Shown: positions 47,928 to 56,372 of the stretch, piece by piece | Numbering within the stretch: position 1 is the first letter of the stretch | Layout of the letters: every line of letters starts with the position of its first letter | IMG/VR virus record: IMGVR_UViG_3300031576_000011 | Coordinates: 33,307 to 97,306 of that record | From: a virus | Strand: one strand, 5' to 3' | Length of the DNA stretch: 64,000 bases | The notes under the pieces: model-generated | The model's database searches: none | Told to the model about the DNA's origin: nothing | What the model saw: only the letters and a program-made list of their open reading frames with translations | Translations under genes and position numbers: made by a program

Positions 47928-48020
47928 GGGTCGCTCCTCAGAAAATCCGGGCTCCGCGTCGCGCCTTCTGCGTCCCGAGCCCCCCGCCCCGCGCTCGGGG
48001 CGGACCCTCTCCCCGACCAG

Positions 48021-48041
48021 GCGCCCGGACCGTCCGGGCGC
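48021..48041 (-). terminator. GC hairpin, terminator-like
   Basis: GCGCCCGGA/TCCGGGCGC, 9 bp with a 3-nt loop, in the non-coding gap between the genes ending at 48177 and starting at 47927. No U-run follows on the leftward strand. Probable terminator or RNA-processing signal. Confidence 0.45.
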
Positions 48042-48103
48042 ACCCTGGCTGCCCGGGGTGGCGCTCGCCTTTTTCTAGGCGGAGCGTCCCCCCGTCACGA
48101 CCC

Positions 48104-48140
48104 CAACCCCCGCCGGGCCCGGTCGGCCCGGCAGGGGTTG
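48104..48140 (-). terminator. long GC hairpin, terminator-like
   Basis: CAACCCCcGCCGGGCC paired with GGCCCGGCaGGGGTTG, 15 bp plus one mismatch, 5-nt loop. The strongest hairpin in the window, placed just after the stop at 48177. A second stem, GGGGGCGC/GCGCCCCC (48142-48162), sits beside it. Confidence 0.6.
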
Positions 48141-48176
48141 AGGGGGCGCTACGGGCGCCCCCCCGAGCGCCCCGCG

Positions 48177-48614
48177 CTAGGCGAGGCGCCCGTCGAGCAC
48201 CGCGAGGATCTTGAACACGTACTTGCTCCCGTCCCGGACCGTGACCTTGAGTCCGTCCCCGTCGTTCAGGGTGACCCGCCCCTCCCCGTTCTCCGCCGTG
48301 GCCAACCCCAAGTCGGGATTGATCGAGATCTTCCAGGCAGGGTTGGAGCCCACCAGGCCCCGGAGGGTCTCGGCGTGTGCCTCCGCCGCCTTGGCGCGCT
48401 CGGCCGGGGTGCTCGACGCGCGGGTCGCGCGCGCCTCGGTGTTGGCGAGCACCGTCTTGGCACGGTCCAGGTTCGTCTGGAGCATGCGCTGGACGCTCCC
48501 CTCGGGAGCGTTCGCCACGCAGATTTCCAGGCTCGCGACCTTCTCCTTCAGGCTCGCGACCTTCTCGGTCAGCCGCTCGCCCTTCTCGGACTCCCTCTGC
48601 TGCAGGATGGTCAT
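48177..48614 (-). CDS. coiled-coil protein
   Basis: 145 aa. Repeated EKVASLKEKVASLE heptads near residues 15-40 make a coiled coil. The C-terminal half has SINPDLGLATAENGEGRVTL and may be a beta domain shared with the 46755 product. It is the first gene left of the non-coding island. Confidence 0.65.
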   Translation of the reverse strand: MTILQQRESEKGERLTEKVASLKEKVASLEICVANAPEGSVQRMLQTNLDRAKTVLANTEARATRASSTPAERAKAAEAHAETLRGLVGSNPAWKISINPDLGLATAENGEGRVTLNDGDGLKVTVRDGSKYVFKILAVLDGRLA

Positions 48615-48860
48615 GGTCCCTCGCCATGGCTTCGGGGTGCCAGGCTACCCGTGGTTTCGCGCCGCGCGTGCCCCCGTCGTCGGGGGCGCCTACCGCGCCG
48701 CGCCGCTCCCAGGTACGCGAACCGCGTACCGCGCCACCGCCGCTAGCGGCAACTACTACCAGTAGCGGTCTACCGCCGCTACCGGCGGTATACCCCCATA
48801 GGTAGCGCGTAGTCGTTCCGGTCTGTTCGGGTGCCGTACGGATTACGACCCTACCGCCTA

Positions 48861-48878
48861 TGTAAAAAAGGCTTTACA
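48861..48878. promoter_or_regulatory. inverted repeat TGTAAA-N6-TTTACA
   Basis: A 6-bp palindromic pair in the only A/T-rich patch of the island, followed by the 8-bp CCCCTAGG hairpin. An operator or promoter element is possible. Confidence 0.45.
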
Positions 48879-48897
48879 CCCCTAGGCGCCCTAGGGG
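48879..48897. repeat. inverted repeat CCCCTAGG/CCTAGGGG
   Basis: Perfect 8-bp inverted repeat with a 3-nt loop. Copies of CTAGG-containing words recur across the island. Confidence 0.6.
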
Positions 48898-49351
48898 TTA
48901 CGGCGATCGTACTGGTTGCAAACCAGAAACCCGAACAGGGAAAAGTGTACCCGAACTCGGCGTACGCCTATACCGCCCTAGCACTTACGGAGTAGTGTCA
49001 CGGCCGTAGTCAACCACTACAGACCGCCGCTACCCGCGCCGCTACGTAGAACGTTACCGTAGGGTAGCGGTAGCAAACGGCGTAAAGCCGTACGGGGCCG
49101 GGACTAACGGAGGCCGGCTACTACGGGTACGGCTATTCGATAGGCGAGGCCGCGCGGCCGGCTGCTAGCGGCGCGCCTAGGCGCGCGCCGGCGCCTACCT
49201 AACCAGAACGGATACCGTACAGTATATCCTACCGGAACCCGTACGGACGCGCTCTATCATGTGCGGCGCGCCGCTACCGGCCGTCTAGGCGCCGGCATCG
49301 CGTAAACCCTAGCGGCCCTAGGGGATACCGCGTACTACACGGACCCGTGCC

Positions 49352-49369
49352 GTACGGCTATAGCCGTAC
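49352..49369. repeat. 18-bp perfect palindrome GTACGGCTATAGCCGTAC
   Basis: Longest uninterrupted palindrome seen in the island. Typical size for a dimeric protein site; also contains GTAC words at each end. Confidence 0.6.
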
Positions 49370-49836
49370 CTATCCCGTACGGCCGGGCCAGGTACGCGGC
49401 TTGCTACGGCGCCAGCAAGCCCTAGTCCATTCCGTATCGCCTACGGCGGTACGGGTTTACGCCTGAAACCGAACTAGCACCCTACTGGCGCTAGGTCTGA
49501 GTACGGTACGCGCTACAGCAAACGACGGTCCGCGCCGTAAGCCCTAGGGCCGTCGGCGCTTACGTTTCCGCCGTAAGCCTAGGGGCCCCACGGGCTTGCG
49601 TTTGGTAGGTGTTTTTTAGGGCCGCGCAGCACGCGGCACCCACCAGAGAAAGTGCGCCCCATTCCAAACGCGCCGGTCTAGGCGCCGGCTACGATGGCAC
49701 TTTTCCGCGGGTGCCTGCCTTCGTGGGTTGCGCTGGCGCGATTCTGGTACCTGGGCCCGCGTTTTCGTCCGTTCGCGTCCTGGGGCAACGTGGCGCGAAT
49801 GGGGCCCCACCCAGAAATCCTGGGTGGCGGTGCATT

Positions 49837-51339
49837 TCAGGCTGCCGGAGGCGTGGCCGGTTCATGGGCTGGCGCGCGGGCGACCTTGAGTGCGGCGTCG
49901 ACCCACGTGTCCTGGGCGCGGGCATCGCTGCTGGCGACAGGCGTCCCCGAGAGCCCGACCCAGCCGTCGCCGGTGGCTGGTGGGACTGGCCTGAGCCCGA
50001 GGTTGGGCTTGTCGGTGGCGTAGGGGTGGGCGTAGGCGCAGGCGCAGCGTCCGGCGATCCAGGAGCCGTTGCGTGCCTGGAAGCGCAGGCCGGGGCGGGA
50101 CTCGCTGCAGGCGTCGCAGGTGTGTGGCGTGGGGGGTGGGGTGGTGCTTCGTGTGGCGGCTGACTTCCGGAAGTCGGCGGCGGAGGTCGCAGCGGCGGCG
50201 ATCCAGCGCTTGGCGTCGGCGGGTCGCATGGATCCGGCGGGTGTGAGTCCGAGGGCGACCCAGTGTCCGGCGTTCCAGGTGGCGAGTTCTGGGAGCCGGA
50301 GCTGGTGGCCGTCGAGGGTGGGGGCGGCGTATGGGTCGGTGACGCAGCCGCGGCAGGCGGCGGCGAGCCAACCGGCGGTGGGGTGGTTCCGGAAGACGGT
50401 CTGTGGGGCGCGCCAGTCGCAGGCGCTGCACTCGTGGCCGCGGGCGCGGGGGTTGGTGCCGCGTTGGCGTGGGGAGCCCTCGAGGCGGAAGTGGGAGCCG
50501 CCTGGGGGGTCGGGATCTGGGTCTGGCGGGAGGGGTGGCGGATCGAGAACGGCGTCGGACAGGGGCTGGGGGTCTGGGCTCGGGTGTTGTGCCTTCGGAT
50601 GGCCCATCCGCTGCGCCCGGCCGTCGCCGGCCCCATCAAGGGCCGAGCGAGCGGCCGGCACATCGACCGCGGTGGTTGCGGGGGTGGGGGGGTCTTGAAT
50701 AGGACTCGGACTCGGAGCGGACCGAGAGCGGTCCGCTCTCCGGTCCGCTGACGGTCCACTGGTCCCAGCGGGGGTAGAGCGGTCCGAACTTGTGGGGCCG
50801 CTGGGCCCAGTGGTGATTTCTCCGCTGGGTCCAGCGGTGGAACTTGTGGGCTTTTCTGTCGGAGTCGGATCATGCACTATACTGCCGTACCGCTCTCGGT
50901 CCGCTCCCGGTCCGCTGGGCCCAGCGGTCGTTTTCACCGCTCTAGGTCCGCTGGGCCCAGCGGTCGGTGAGCGGTGCTTTCCGAAGCGACCATCGTTGCC
51001 GCGAGCGGCGGCGGAAGCCTCGGCCCCGCGGCGGCGGCCGCGCGCGAGATTCTCGCGCGAAACGCGGACCTGGGCGGCCGATCGGTTCCAGTGGAGGAAG
51101 TCGTGGATCTGGTAGTTGGTCCCATCGGGATCGAGGAGGCGGACCGCGAGGAGGCGGGCGATCGTCTCGGCCGCCCCAGGGGCGGAGAAGCTCTCGGCGA
51201 TCTCGCGGGGAATCCGGCCGTCGGTGCCGTGACAGTTGGACCACGAGATCATGCGGAACCACGGGCCGAGGTGCTCCTTGCCGGCCCCCACGATCTTCGG
51301 ATGCGAGTGGGCCTGGTCGTCGATCTTGCCCCAGCTCAT
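49837..51339 (-). CDS. replication initiator/replisome-organiser-like protein
   Basis: 500 aa from ATG 51339 with GCGGAGG upstream. Residues 1-110 (MSWGKIDDQAHSHPKIVGAG ... IHDFLHWNRSAAQVR) are a replisome-organiser-type N-terminal domain. Residues 115-200 form a low-complexity linker with repeated TAGPSGP units encoded by GC palindromes. The C-terminal half holds two Cys-pair zinc knuckles (CSACDW...CRGC, CDACS...CAC). In lambda O and related initiators the origin lies inside the initiator gene's linker, and the layout here is the same. Function assigned by N-terminal similarity and this geometry. Confidence 0.6.
   Translation of the reverse strand: MSWGKIDDQAHSHPKIVGAGKEHLGPWFRMISWSNCHGTDGRIPREIAESFSAPGAAETIARLLAVRLLDPDGTNYQIHDFLHWNRSAAQVRVSRENLARGRRRGAEASAAARGNDGRFGKHRSPTAGPSGPRAVKTTAGPSGPGADRERYGSIVHDPTPTEKPTSSTAGPSGEITTGPSGPTSSDRSTPAGTSGPSADRRADRSRSAPSPSPIQDPPTPATTAVDVPAARSALDGAGDGRAQRMGHPKAQHPSPDPQPLSDAVLDPPPLPPDPDPDPPGGSHFRLEGSPRQRGTNPRARGHECSACDWRAPQTVFRNHPTAGWLAAACRGCVTDPYAAPTLDGHQLRLPELATWNAGHWVALGLTPAGSMRPADAKRWIAAAATSAADFRKSAATRSTTPPPTPHTCDACSESRPGLRFQARNGSWIAGRCACAYAHPYATDKPNLGLRPVPPATGDGWVGLSGTPVASSDARAQDTWVDAALKVARAPAHEPATPPAA
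50798..50963. repeat. cluster of CCGCTGGGCCCAGCGG palindromes in the initiator gene
   Basis: Four copies, two of them perfect 16-bp palindromes, at 50798, 50822, 50912 and 50948; starts differ by 24, 90 and 36 bp, all multiples of three, so they encode TAGPSGP-like units. Related partial words continue to about 50700. They look like iterons within a replication-initiator gene. Confidence 0.6.
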
Positions 51340-51556
51340 GGGTGCCTCCGCGAAGAGTTCCCCCCGGGCCCGGGCACACCCGGCCGCCGGAAGTAGCGCC
51401 GCCACCAAGGGCGCGGACCACGCCGAGCATGGCCCCGACCGTGCGGCCTGGACCCGGGGGGACAATCGGTGGGTGGCCAGGGCATGTCGGCTCGGCGCGC
51501 GGCGCCTTCCGGTGCCACCACGCGCGGCGGAACCGTAGGCCGATCGATCGGAGAAG

Positions 51557-52021
51557 TCAAGGAGAATCCGCCTCGAAATCCGGCGGCACCATCGGGAGCA
51601 GCCGGTCGACGATCGAGGGCGAGACGCGCCAGAACTTCTGGGCCCCCTTGGCGGGAACGGGCGCGAGGAGCGGGACGACCCGGTCGAGGACCCAGCCGAT
51701 CGGGCCGCGGAACCAGGGACGCTGGTCGAGAGGAAGTTCGTCGACGTGGTGGACCAGGTGCGAGATCCGCGCGAGCCCGATCAGGGCGCCGCGCACGTCG
51801 GCGTGGGGGGGCCAGGCTGGGGGGCGCGCGATCGTGTCGGGCTTGAGCCCCGCGTGGACGAGGAACCACCGGCGCTGCTTCCCGGTCCCGAGGAACGTGG
51901 GCCCGTACCCGAAGGGGCCCCAGCTCCGGTTCTCGACGCGCTTGGGGCCCCACACGATGCAGGCGGCCCACGGCTGGAAGAGCGTGAGGGCCCGCCACCG
52001 GGTGTGGTTCTGGCCCGTCAT
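51557..52021 (-). CDS. ASCH-domain protein
   Basis: 154 aa. LTLFQPWAACIVWGPKRVEN is the ASCH N-terminal motif, with KRRW and RPWF parts following. ASCH domains bind RNA or modified nucleosides, and phage examples may regulate host translation or protect modified RNA. Starts at ATG 52021. Confidence 0.75.
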   Translation of the reverse strand: MTGQNHTRWRALTLFQPWAACIVWGPKRVENRSWGPFGYGPTFLGTGKQRRWFLVHAGLKPDTIARPPAWPPHADVRGALIGLARISHLVHHVDELPLDQRPWFRGPIGWVLDRVVPLLAPVPAKGAQKFWRVSPSIVDRLLPMVPPDFEADSP

Positions 52022-52425
52022 CGGCGCGCGGCCCGCCCCGGGGCCGGGCGCGCGCGGGGCGAGATGGGAGCCGCCGGCGCGGGGAGCCGCGCGACCATCG
52101 CCGCGGCCTTCGTGTAGGTGGCGACGGCGCGCGCGCGGCGCAACAGATGGGCGGCGCCGGACTGCGCCTCCTGCGCCGCGGACAGGAGGGCGTCGGCGTC
52201 CTTGGCCTCGCGGGCGCGCCGGGCGATGGCCTCGAGCGCATGGGTCTCGCGCCAGGCCAGGTCCCACTGCTCGTACGCGTTCCCGCGCAGCCCCGCCGCG
52301 ACCTCGGGATCCAGCGGCCGGCGGCCGGGGCCCGGGAGCGTGCGGGCGGCGGGATGGGCGGCGGCGAGCGCGCGGACGAACTTGCCGCCCGTCAGGTAGC
52401 GGCGGTCCGGATCGGTGAGGGTCAT
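52018..52425 (-). CDS. helical protein, function unknown
   Basis: 135 aa, Ala/Arg-rich helices (HALEAIARRAREAKDADALL). ATGA overlap at the C-terminal end. Confidence 0.6.
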   Translation of the reverse strand: MTLTDPDRRYLTGGKFVRALAAAHPAARTLPGPGRRPLDPEVAAGLRGNAYEQWDLAWRETHALEAIARRAREAKDADALLSAAQEAQSGAAHLLRRARAVATYTKAAAMVARLPAPAAPISPRARPAPGRAARR

Positions 52426-52844
52426 GGGCACTCCTTCTGGGGGGCGGGTGCCCCTCCATCCCCTACTCGCTCCGGCGGGCCGCGTCGCCCCACGGAAATC
52501 CGAGAACTCTCGTTGGGGCGGATCATGGCCGGGGAGTCCGGGCCCGCGCCAGGAGCGCGAGCGTGCGCATGTCGCGGGCCCCGAGCGTGAAGTGCCAGTC
52601 CTTGAGGACCGACGCCCGACAGATGTGCGAGGCCGCACGTAGGAGATCGCCACTGGGCGGCGTAGGCGATGCAGCGGCGGACGGTCGGGTCCTCCTTCGT
52701 CGCATCGGCCGTGCTCGGATTGAGCAGGACGAACGCCACGGCGCCAGCCCGAGTCGGCTCCTCCAGGCGGAGGCGCCGGGTCAGGTCGTAGCGGTAGACC
52801 CGGTCCGGCGAGAAGGTCGCCTTGCGGTCCACGATCTCGATCAC
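52422..52844 (-). CDS. DUF1643-like protein, C-terminus replaced
   Basis: 140 aa from GTG 52844 (GTGA overlap). RAGAVAFVLLNPSTADATKE and VRRCIAYAAQW are DUF1643 motifs. After AAQW the family normally continues GYG..VxNLFAxRxTxP, but here the frame gives RSPTCGLAHLSGVGPQ instead. The C-terminal half is therefore lost or shifted by a mutation or recombination, and the gene may be decaying. Confidence 0.6.
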   Translation of the reverse strand: MIEIVDRKATFSPDRVYRYDLTRRLRLEEPTRAGAVAFVLLNPSTADATKEDPTVRRCIAYAAQWRSPTCGLAHLSGVGPQGLALHARGPRHAHARAPGAGPDSPAMIRPNESSRISVGRRGPPERVGDGGAPAPQKECP

Positions 52845-53629
52845 GACGTCGCGACCTCCTGGGGCGGCTGGATCGTCCCGCCGTAGCGCAGCCGGTTCCG
52901 ATAGACCGTCGCCACCATCTCGCCCACCGCGTCCGCGACCGACTCGGTCGGGCACGGGCACGAGAGGCCGTAGGTCGCGTCGGGCCCGCAGTCCCAGGAG
53001 TTCTCGCCCTTGCCGTAGCCGGGGATACCCTTGTCTGGCTTGATGTCGGCGGAGATCCAGTGGCGCGCGAACCACCGCGGCCGCTTCCAGGTGCGCTCGA
53101 CGATCTTGACCGTGGCGGGGTAACCTGCCTCGGGCATCGGGATCGTCGTGCGGGTCTCCTTTAGGATGCGCTCCGAGTAGACGGGCTCGCCCAGGAGCCA
53201 CGTGATGGGGCGCAGGCGGAAGCCGCGCACCCACCAGGGATCGGCGGCCTTCCACTCCCACACCCGTCCCCACGGGGTCACCGAGAGTTCCCACGAATCC
53301 GTCACATAGATCCAGAACTGCCGCCCCTCCTTCGGGAGCCGCCGGTGGAGCCAGCCGCCCCAGCGCGGGACGAAGTGGAAGTAGAAGGCGAAGAAGAGGA
53401 AGAGGAAGGCCACGCTCGCCTGGATCGGATGCTCGGAGGAGGGCTCATGCAGGGCGAACGACACGGACGGCCGGGTGAACCCGAAGTGCCAGCTCCAGCC
53501 GAGCGTGCGCGTCGCGCTCCCGTGCTCGTCGCGCCCGAGCCAGAGCCACGCGCGGCCGTACCGCAGGATCGTGCCCAGCCGGTTGCCGGACTTCTCGTTC
53601 AAGTTCTGCCAGTGCAGGCGCAACTTCAT
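52841..53629 (-). CDS. membrane-associated protein, function unknown
   Basis: 262 aa from ATG 53629. One hydrophobic helix at about 73-90 (ASVAFLFLFFAFYFHFVP) separates two soluble parts; a C-terminal CGPDATYGLSCPC cluster may bind metal. Confidence 0.6.
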   Translation of the reverse strand: MKLRLHWQNLNEKSGNRLGTILRYGRAWLWLGRDEHGSATRTLGWSWHFGFTRPSVSFALHEPSSEHPIQASVAFLFLFFAFYFHFVPRWGGWLHRRLPKEGRQFWIYVTDSWELSVTPWGRVWEWKAADPWWVRGFRLRPITWLLGEPVYSERILKETRTTIPMPEAGYPATVKIVERTWKRPRWFARHWISADIKPDKGIPGYGKGENSWDCGPDATYGLSCPCPTESVADAVGEMVATVYRNRLRYGGTIQPPQEVATS

Positions 53630-54123
53630 CGTTCCTCCTCGGTGAGCGGCACGAGCCCTGACTCCATCTCTGCTGGGCTCTTGCCGGCGGCTGGATCTTC
53701 GTTGAAGCCGCACCCGCGCATCGTCCCGGGGTTGTCTTGTGGAACGTGGTCGCCCATCCGGACCTGTTTCGTCATGCTGTAGTTGGGGTAGCCGCTACAC
53801 ATGCGCGGCTTGTTTGCGTGGATGGCGCATCCGGCCACGCGGAGATCCCCGACCATCTCGGTCGTCAGGTTCCCGCACGGCCCGTAGATGTAGCGGCCGG
53901 TCCGAGGATCACGGCCGAGACATCGTCCCGCGAGCATCGGGTAGATCAGATAGATGTCCTCGTACTCGATCATCTTCGGCGTGCTGTCGCGCCACGCCTG
54001 GTAGCCCTCGCGGAGTTGCCGTGGCGAGAGCGGGATCGGGATGCGCGTGCAGCAGCGCCCAGTCCGGAGGCAGGCCGGGACGAACGGCGTGGGGCGCGGA
54101 AGGCCATCGGGCGCGACGGTCAT
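53626..54123 (-). CDS. YkgJ-like Cys-cluster protein
   Basis: 165 aa. C18...RTGRCCTRIPIPLS...AGRCLG...CGNL...AGCAIHANKPRMCSGYP follows the YkgJ/Fe-S-or-zinc-chelating CxxxCxxxxxC pattern, with about eight Cys. Function of such phage proteins is unknown. Confidence 0.7.
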   Translation of the reverse strand: MTVAPDGLPRPTPFVPACLRTGRCCTRIPIPLSPRQLREGYQAWRDSTPKMIEYEDIYLIYPMLAGRCLGRDPRTGRYIYGPCGNLTTEMVGDLRVAGCAIHANKPRMCSGYPNYSMTKQVRMGDHVPQDNPGTMRGCGFNEDPAAGKSPAEMESGLVPLTEEER

Positions 54124-54461
54124 GCCCGGCCCCGCGGGACCCGTGGGCCGATCTTCATGGCCACGATGAACTTGACGATGTGCCCCGACCGATCGTCCGT
54201 GATCGCGACGATCGGGCTGCCCCCGCGGCGGTCGATCCCGAAGATCCCGTTCAGGAGCCCAAGCCACGACAGCAGGTAGGGCCCGCGCGGGGTGAGTCCA
54301 GAGACCTGGATCGTGCGATGTGCCGCGAGCGCCGCGTTGCAGCGCACGCGCTTCCTCCACAACCACATGATCGCACCGGGATCCGCGCCGAGCGCCTGGT
54401 TCAGGACCCGCACCGCGTCGATCGGCGTGATGGCCCACGACGTCGCCTGGGGTGTCGTCAT
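54120..54461 (-). CDS. small protein, function unknown
   Basis: 113 aa. IDAVRVLNQALGADPGAIMW suggests a helical N-terminus; GGSPIVAITDDRSGHIVKF a small sheet. ATGA overlaps on both ends. Confidence 0.6.
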   Translation of the reverse strand: MTTPQATSWAITPIDAVRVLNQALGADPGAIMWLWRKRVRCNAALAAHRTIQVSGLTPRGPYLLSWLGLLNGIFGIDRRGGSPIVAITDDRSGHIVKFIVAMKIGPRVPRGRA

Positions 54462-54775
54462 GCATCCTCCCGCGGCACGATCGCCGCCAGTTGCTGACAG
54501 AGCGCGCCGAAGCGGAGGTAGAACGCCTGGTGGTGCCCGCCCGTGCGATCGTCCGCGGGCCGGTGCGGGTACGTGTCGATGTGTGCGATCTCGTGCAGGA
54601 TGGCCTGCTTCGCGTACCACCACGGCTGGTCGCGGAGTCCCATGTAGAGCACGAGCGTCTTCCCCTTGTGGTGGACCTCGGACGGGGCCGCCGGGCTCAG
54701 GATCACACCCCAGTCGAAGTAGTCCGCGGCGCGGAGGAGCTGCATCGCCAGGGCCAGAAGTTCGGTCGCCGTCAT
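54458..54775 (-). CDS. HExxH metallopeptidase-like protein
   Basis: 105 aa. ILHEIAHIDTYP gives His 61, Glu 62, His 65, and GHHQAFYLRF (His 81-82) could be the third ligand, as in SprT-like metallopeptidases. Very short for the family. Substrate unknown. Alternatively a zinc-binding relative without catalysis. Confidence 0.6.
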   Translation of the reverse strand: MTATELLALAMQLLRAADYFDWGVILSPAAPSEVHHKGKTLVLYMGLRDQPWWYAKQAILHEIAHIDTYPHRPADDRTGGHHQAFYLRFGALCQQLAAIVPREDA

Positions 54776-55134
54776 CAGGCGCTCCGGACCCGTGGGGCGT
54801 ACACGAGGTGGACCGAGAACGTGGCGTGGCACGGCAGGCTGTGGCGGATGCTGCCATCGATCTGCACGAGGAAGCGGCAGTGCCCACAGGGCTGCGGTTC
54901 GAGTTCCACGACGACCCGATGCCCGGGGACTTCGCACCGGGAGACGACGTAGTCTCGGAACCTCCGTGGTTCCTCTTGCATCTCGAGGTGGTGGATCCAG
55001 GTCGAGATCATCCCGCAGAGATCGGTGATCGCGCGTCCGACCATGGCGACGGCCATCACGTCCGCGGGCGCCGAGAGATCGATCGCCCGCGACCAGACGA
55101 CGGTCGATCGGCAGGGGCCTGTGCCGGTCGTCAT
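54775..55134 (-). CDS. small protein, function unknown
   Basis: 119 aa. VVSRCEVPGHRVVVELEPQPCGHC shows three Cys likely binding metal. ATGA overlap downstream. Confidence 0.55.
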   Translation of the reverse strand: MTTGTGPCRSTVVWSRAIDLSAPADVMAVAMVGRAITDLCGMISTWIHHLEMQEEPRRFRDYVVSRCEVPGHRVVVELEPQPCGHCRFLVQIDGSIRHSLPCHATFSVHLVYAPRVRSA

Positions 55135-55340
55135 GCCGGGAGCCTCCGATCCAGGATCTCCCGCGCGAACGCCGACTCCCGGTGCCCCATCCGGATCGCC
55201 TCGCAGCCCATCCTCAGCGCGTTCAGGTGCTCGACGGAGTTCACCCTGGAGCCGTGCTGGTGGGCGAGGTCTCGGAGGATCTCGGTCAGCGCCTCGACGG
55301 CCTTCAGGGCGTCCTCTGGGGTGGGCGGTGACTCCTTCAT
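55131..55340 (-). CDS. small helical protein
   Basis: 69 aa, two helices (DALKAVEALTEILRDLAHQH). No family. ATGA overlap. Confidence 0.55.
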   Translation of the reverse strand: MKESPPTPEDALKAVEALTEILRDLAHQHGSRVNSVEHLNALRMGCEAIRMGHRESAFAREILDRRLPA

Positions 55341-55348
55341 GGGTCCTC

Positions 55349-55642
55349 CTACGTCACGATCCGGCCGCGGCTCGCGTACTCGATCTCGATGTGGTCGAGC
55401 CGCATGCAGTCGAGCGACACCTCGACCAGTTCTCCGGTCTCGCGGATCGCCAGCATCACCAGCACGCCGTCCGTCATGACGCGCGCGGCCACGATCAGCG
55501 CCGCCTTCTCCGGATGCTGGACCTCGAGCGCCGTCCCGAGTCCGATCGGGATCCGGCGCGCCGTCAGGTATGCGCGTCGTCCGATCAGGTTCTCGAGCAC
55601 CGCGGGGTAGCGGGTCGCGTCACGGTCGGGGATCGTCTGCAT
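55349..55642 (-). CDS. small protein, function unknown
   Basis: 97 aa. PAVLENLIGRRAYLTARRIP and a beta-rich C-terminus; no family. Confidence 0.55.
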   Translation of the reverse strand: MQTIPDRDATRYPAVLENLIGRRAYLTARRIPIGLGTALEVQHPEKAALIVAARVMTDGVLVMLAIRETGELVEVSLDCMRLDHIEIEYASRGRIVT

Positions 55643-56372
55643 GTGGCGCTCCTTCCGGCGGCGGGGCCGCCGCCTCCTCTGCCTCCGTCATTCGGTTCAG
55701 CTCATCGAACATCCCGGCATCCAGCAGGAGCCAGTACGCCTCGGCGTACCTCCCGGGACACACGCGATCCGCGAACCCGCGCCACGTATCCTCCTCTGCC
55801 ATGGCCTCGGCCAACAACGCGGCGAAGTCCCGAGGCTCCCCGCACACGGGACACACCCCGCCGGCCATCAGCCGCTCGCAGGCTGGCGACATCGGCAGCG
55901 GCGCCTTCACCTTGGGCGCCGCGGCCGCCGTGGCATCGGCCAGCGGCACCATGTTGTCGAACTCGTACCGGAACCTGCGCCGATGGTCCTCGAGGCAGTC
56001 CTGGCAGATCGTCCAGCTGATGGGAAAGCCGGACGCGACGACGAAGGCGCCGGGCTTGCCGCACCGCGGCTTCTCTTCGCTGTTGCGTTGCTCGCAGGTG
56101 AGCGAGAGGGGCCGCGATGCCGGCGTCGCGGGCGCCGGCGCATGGATCGCCGCGCCCTCTACGCGGACGCGGACGACTACGCGAAGCGCGGCGATGCACC
56201 GTGGGCATCCGCCACCCAGAATCAGGTCGGTCGTGAGGCCGTCGTGGGCCATCACCCGCTCGCCAGGCAGGGCGTCGCAGAGGCGCCGCGCCGCGGAGAG
56301 ATCCGCGGCCGTTGCGCCTTCGATCCCGTGCGGCCACGGGGAACTCTGCCGATCGCTCGGCGCGTTAGGCAT
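55620..56372 (-). CDS. Cys-rich protein, function unknown
   Basis: 250 aa. GCPRC, LTCEQRNSEEKPRC, CQDC and GVCPVCGEPRDF provide several CxxC pairs, so two zinc modules are likely. The C-terminus is acidic. Its last 23 nt overlap the next gene. Confidence 0.6.
   Translation of the reverse strand: MPNAPSDRQSSPWPHGIEGATAADLSAARRLCDALPGERVMAHDGLTTDLILGGGCPRCIAALRVVVRVRVEGAAIHAPAPATPASRPLSLTCEQRNSEEKPRCGKPGAFVVASGFPISWTICQDCLEDHRRRFRYEFDNMVPLADATAAAAPKVKAPLPMSPACERLMAGGVCPVCGEPRDFAALLAEAMAEEDTWRGFADRVCPGRYAEAYWLLLDAGMFDELNRMTEAEEAAAPPPEGAPHADDPRP

Larger units (their letters stand above)
48615..49836 (+). other. 1.2-kb non-coding island rich in TAC/GTA/CTAG words
   Basis: No plausible gene in either direction. 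Stop codons crowd every frame and base usage changes sharply: TACCG, CCGTA, CTAGG and CGTACG words are far denser than in neighbouring genes. It holds several inverted repeats listed separately and a duplicated GTCTAGGCGCCGGC (near 49284 and 49677). Strand given nominally. It may be an origin, transcription control or packaging region, or a set of small RNAs. Confidence 0.7.

Noticed and set aside
48615-49836. Hidden genes in the non-coding island
   Set aside because: Stop codons are dense in every frame, and no ribosome site precedes an ORF of useful length.
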